Assembly: GCF_003054225.1 (NCBI RefSeq)
Contig: NZ_QBKQ01000002.1
Location: 248,001 to 312,000 of the forward strand
From: Christiangramia gaetbulicola
GTDB lineage: Bacteria > Bacteroidota > Bacteroidia > Flavobacteriales > Flavobacteriaceae
Direction: 5' to 3'
Length of the DNA stretch: 64,000 nt
The position numbers and the translations under genes were made by a program. Numbering within the stretch: position 1 is the stretch's first letter; every line of letters begins with the position of its first letter. This document shows positions 63,200 through 64,000 of this stretch, one piece after another. Below the pieces are notes generated by a model. The model saw only the letters and a list, made by a program, of their open reading frames with translations. It had not been told where the DNA came from and did not search any database.

Positions 63200-63580
63200 C
63201 TAGTTTTTTATAGAAAGTTTAGGATCATCTTTATAAAGTGTGTCATCACCATCTATTTTGAAATTTATCACATATTCTTCACTATCAATGGTTTTACCAT
63301 CTTTTTTCGATTTGGTGGTTACAATAGTACCTTCATAATCCCCATTGCCTGTGGCATGAGGCGCAGAAGAAAAAATACTGGTCTGGCCATTCTTTTCTAC
63401 AATCTCAATGCTTTGAATACCACTGGCTAGATCTGGCACCCAGGTTACATTGGCTCCAAGATCCACATTTGTATTCATTTCGTTGTCTCCAGAATCTCCA
63501 ACGGAGTCTTTAAGTTTGAGCTTTGGTGGATTGCTATTTGAATTTTTTAACCCTATTGTAATGATCACGGCAGAACTCAT
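63200..63580 (-). CDS. Small protein upstream of the adenylate cyclase gene, unknown function
   Basis: A 126-residue protein without a signal peptide (ATG 63580). It is polar and beta-rich: a Ser/Asn/Lys-rich start, SIEIVEKNGQTSIF, EGTIVTTKSKKDGK, and EYVINFKIDGDDTLYKD. No family is recognised. Its stop is six bases from the cyclase ATG on the same strand, so they form an operon; the product may be the cyclase's partner or a sensor input. Confidence 0.7.
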   Translation of the reverse strand: MSSAVIITIGLKNSNSNPPKLKLKDSVGDSGDNEMNTNVDLGANVTWVPDLASGIQSIEIVEKNGQTSIFSSAPHATGNGDYEGTIVTTKSKKDGKTIDSEEYVINFKIDGDDTLYKDDPKLSIKN

Positions 63581-63760
63581 AATTTTAAATTTGATTGGTT
63601 AATAATTGGATTAATAGAATACCACCCTGAATCAAAATTATAATTAAGGAGTTAATAGCTAATAATCAGTTACTTATAAAATTAGAGTAAATTTTATTTA
63701 AATCTGGCAGAATGGCGTATAAATTATTAATTATCAGAAATATACAAGAGTACAACTGGG

Positions 63761-64000
63761 CTAATGCTCTACTTCAAGATTCACAAGTTCATTTTGAATA
63801 TTTGCAGGAACTGGTTGATATCCCGAAAAACTCGCTTTAAAAGTTGCGCGCCCCTGGGTTAAAGATCTAAGATCTGTTGAATAACCAAAGAGTTCCGCTT
63901 CCGGGGCGATACATTTTAGTACCTGGTAATTATGATCGCTTTCTATCCCCTGGATGATCGCTCTCCTGGACTGCAGGTCTGTCATTACATTTCCCACCGT
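63761..64000 (-). CDS. Elongation factor G-like protein, C-terminal fragment
   Basis: Only the last 79 codons lie in this window; the gene continues past the right edge and the frame is open to base 64000. The domain V sequence is clear: GNVMTDLQSRRAIIQG, then LKCIAPEAELFGYSTDLRSLTQGRATF, as in EF-G. It ends with VPANIQNELVNLEVEH. Differences from housekeeping EF-G (GNVMTDLQSRR, APEAELFG) suggest a second EF-G paralogue, though only the tail is seen. Confidence 0.88.
   Translation of the reverse strand, partial: TVGNVMTDLQSRRAIIQGIESDHNYQVLKCIAPEAELFGYSTDLRSLTQGRATFKASFSGYQPVPANIQNELVNLEVEH

Overview
The window looks like chromosome of a marine flavobacterium (Bacteroidota, Flavobacteriaceae; the gene set resembles Gramella/Christiangramia, but the genus is an inference). 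Supporting signs are AT-rich DNA, promoter-like TAnnTTTG boxes, weak Shine-Dalgarno signals, bacillithiol synthesis (BshA), a Bacteroidota-type LptD, TamB, a fused E1 alpha/beta dehydrogenase, an Aquifex-type aconitase and many lipoproteins. I see no rRNA, tRNA, CRISPR array, insertion sequence or phage gene. Both edges cut genes: a TamB-like protein on the left and an EF-G-like C-terminus on the right.

Layout. 0-9 kb: TamB-like envelope protein, pfkA with mgsA, ridA, lptD. 9-18 kb: cell wall amidase, MCE/MlaD-like lipid transport protein, a two-gene Fe-S electron transfer unit, an unknown protein coupled to a GH3-serine hydrolase fusion, and bshA. 18-30 kb: small beta-barrel protein, large FAD/Fe-S D-2-hydroxyacid dehydrogenase, PAS histidine kinase with response regulator, LpxH-like hydrolase, aroC, dicarboxylate symporter, DCC protein, MutS2. 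30-43 kb: ung, a ScyD/ScyE-like lipoprotein, a secreted unknown, a signal-less substrate-binding-like protein coupled to ppk1, a nucleoside phosphorylase, a DUF1835 protein, a SUI1 factor, a 2OG/Fe(II) oxygenase, fused E1, a DUF1328 micro-protein, and lipocalin and OmpA lipoproteins.

44.2-50.5 kb is the most distinctive region: eight tightly packed or overlapping genes encoding a FAD oxidoreductase, methyltransferase, type III polyketide synthase, FabL-like reductase, FabZ-like dehydratase, FabF-like ketosynthase, acyl carrier protein and phosphopantetheinyl transferase. I read it as a dedicated fatty-acyl line feeding a type III PKS, with tailoring by methylation and oxidation, probably making a phenolic or pyrone lipid. 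No ketoreductase is encoded in it.

50.5-64 kb holds mostly single genes: a metallo-beta-lactamase-like protein lacking the zinc motif, an aconitase lacking the usual first cluster cysteine, ribosome hibernation factor, nucleoside deaminase, formate/nitrite-type channel, acyl-CoA dehydrogenase, a divergent MsrA, a PepSY-like lipoprotein, a GNAT acetyltransferase and a TPR adenylate cyclase. Promoter calls are motif matches only; terminators are hairpins read directly from the sequence.
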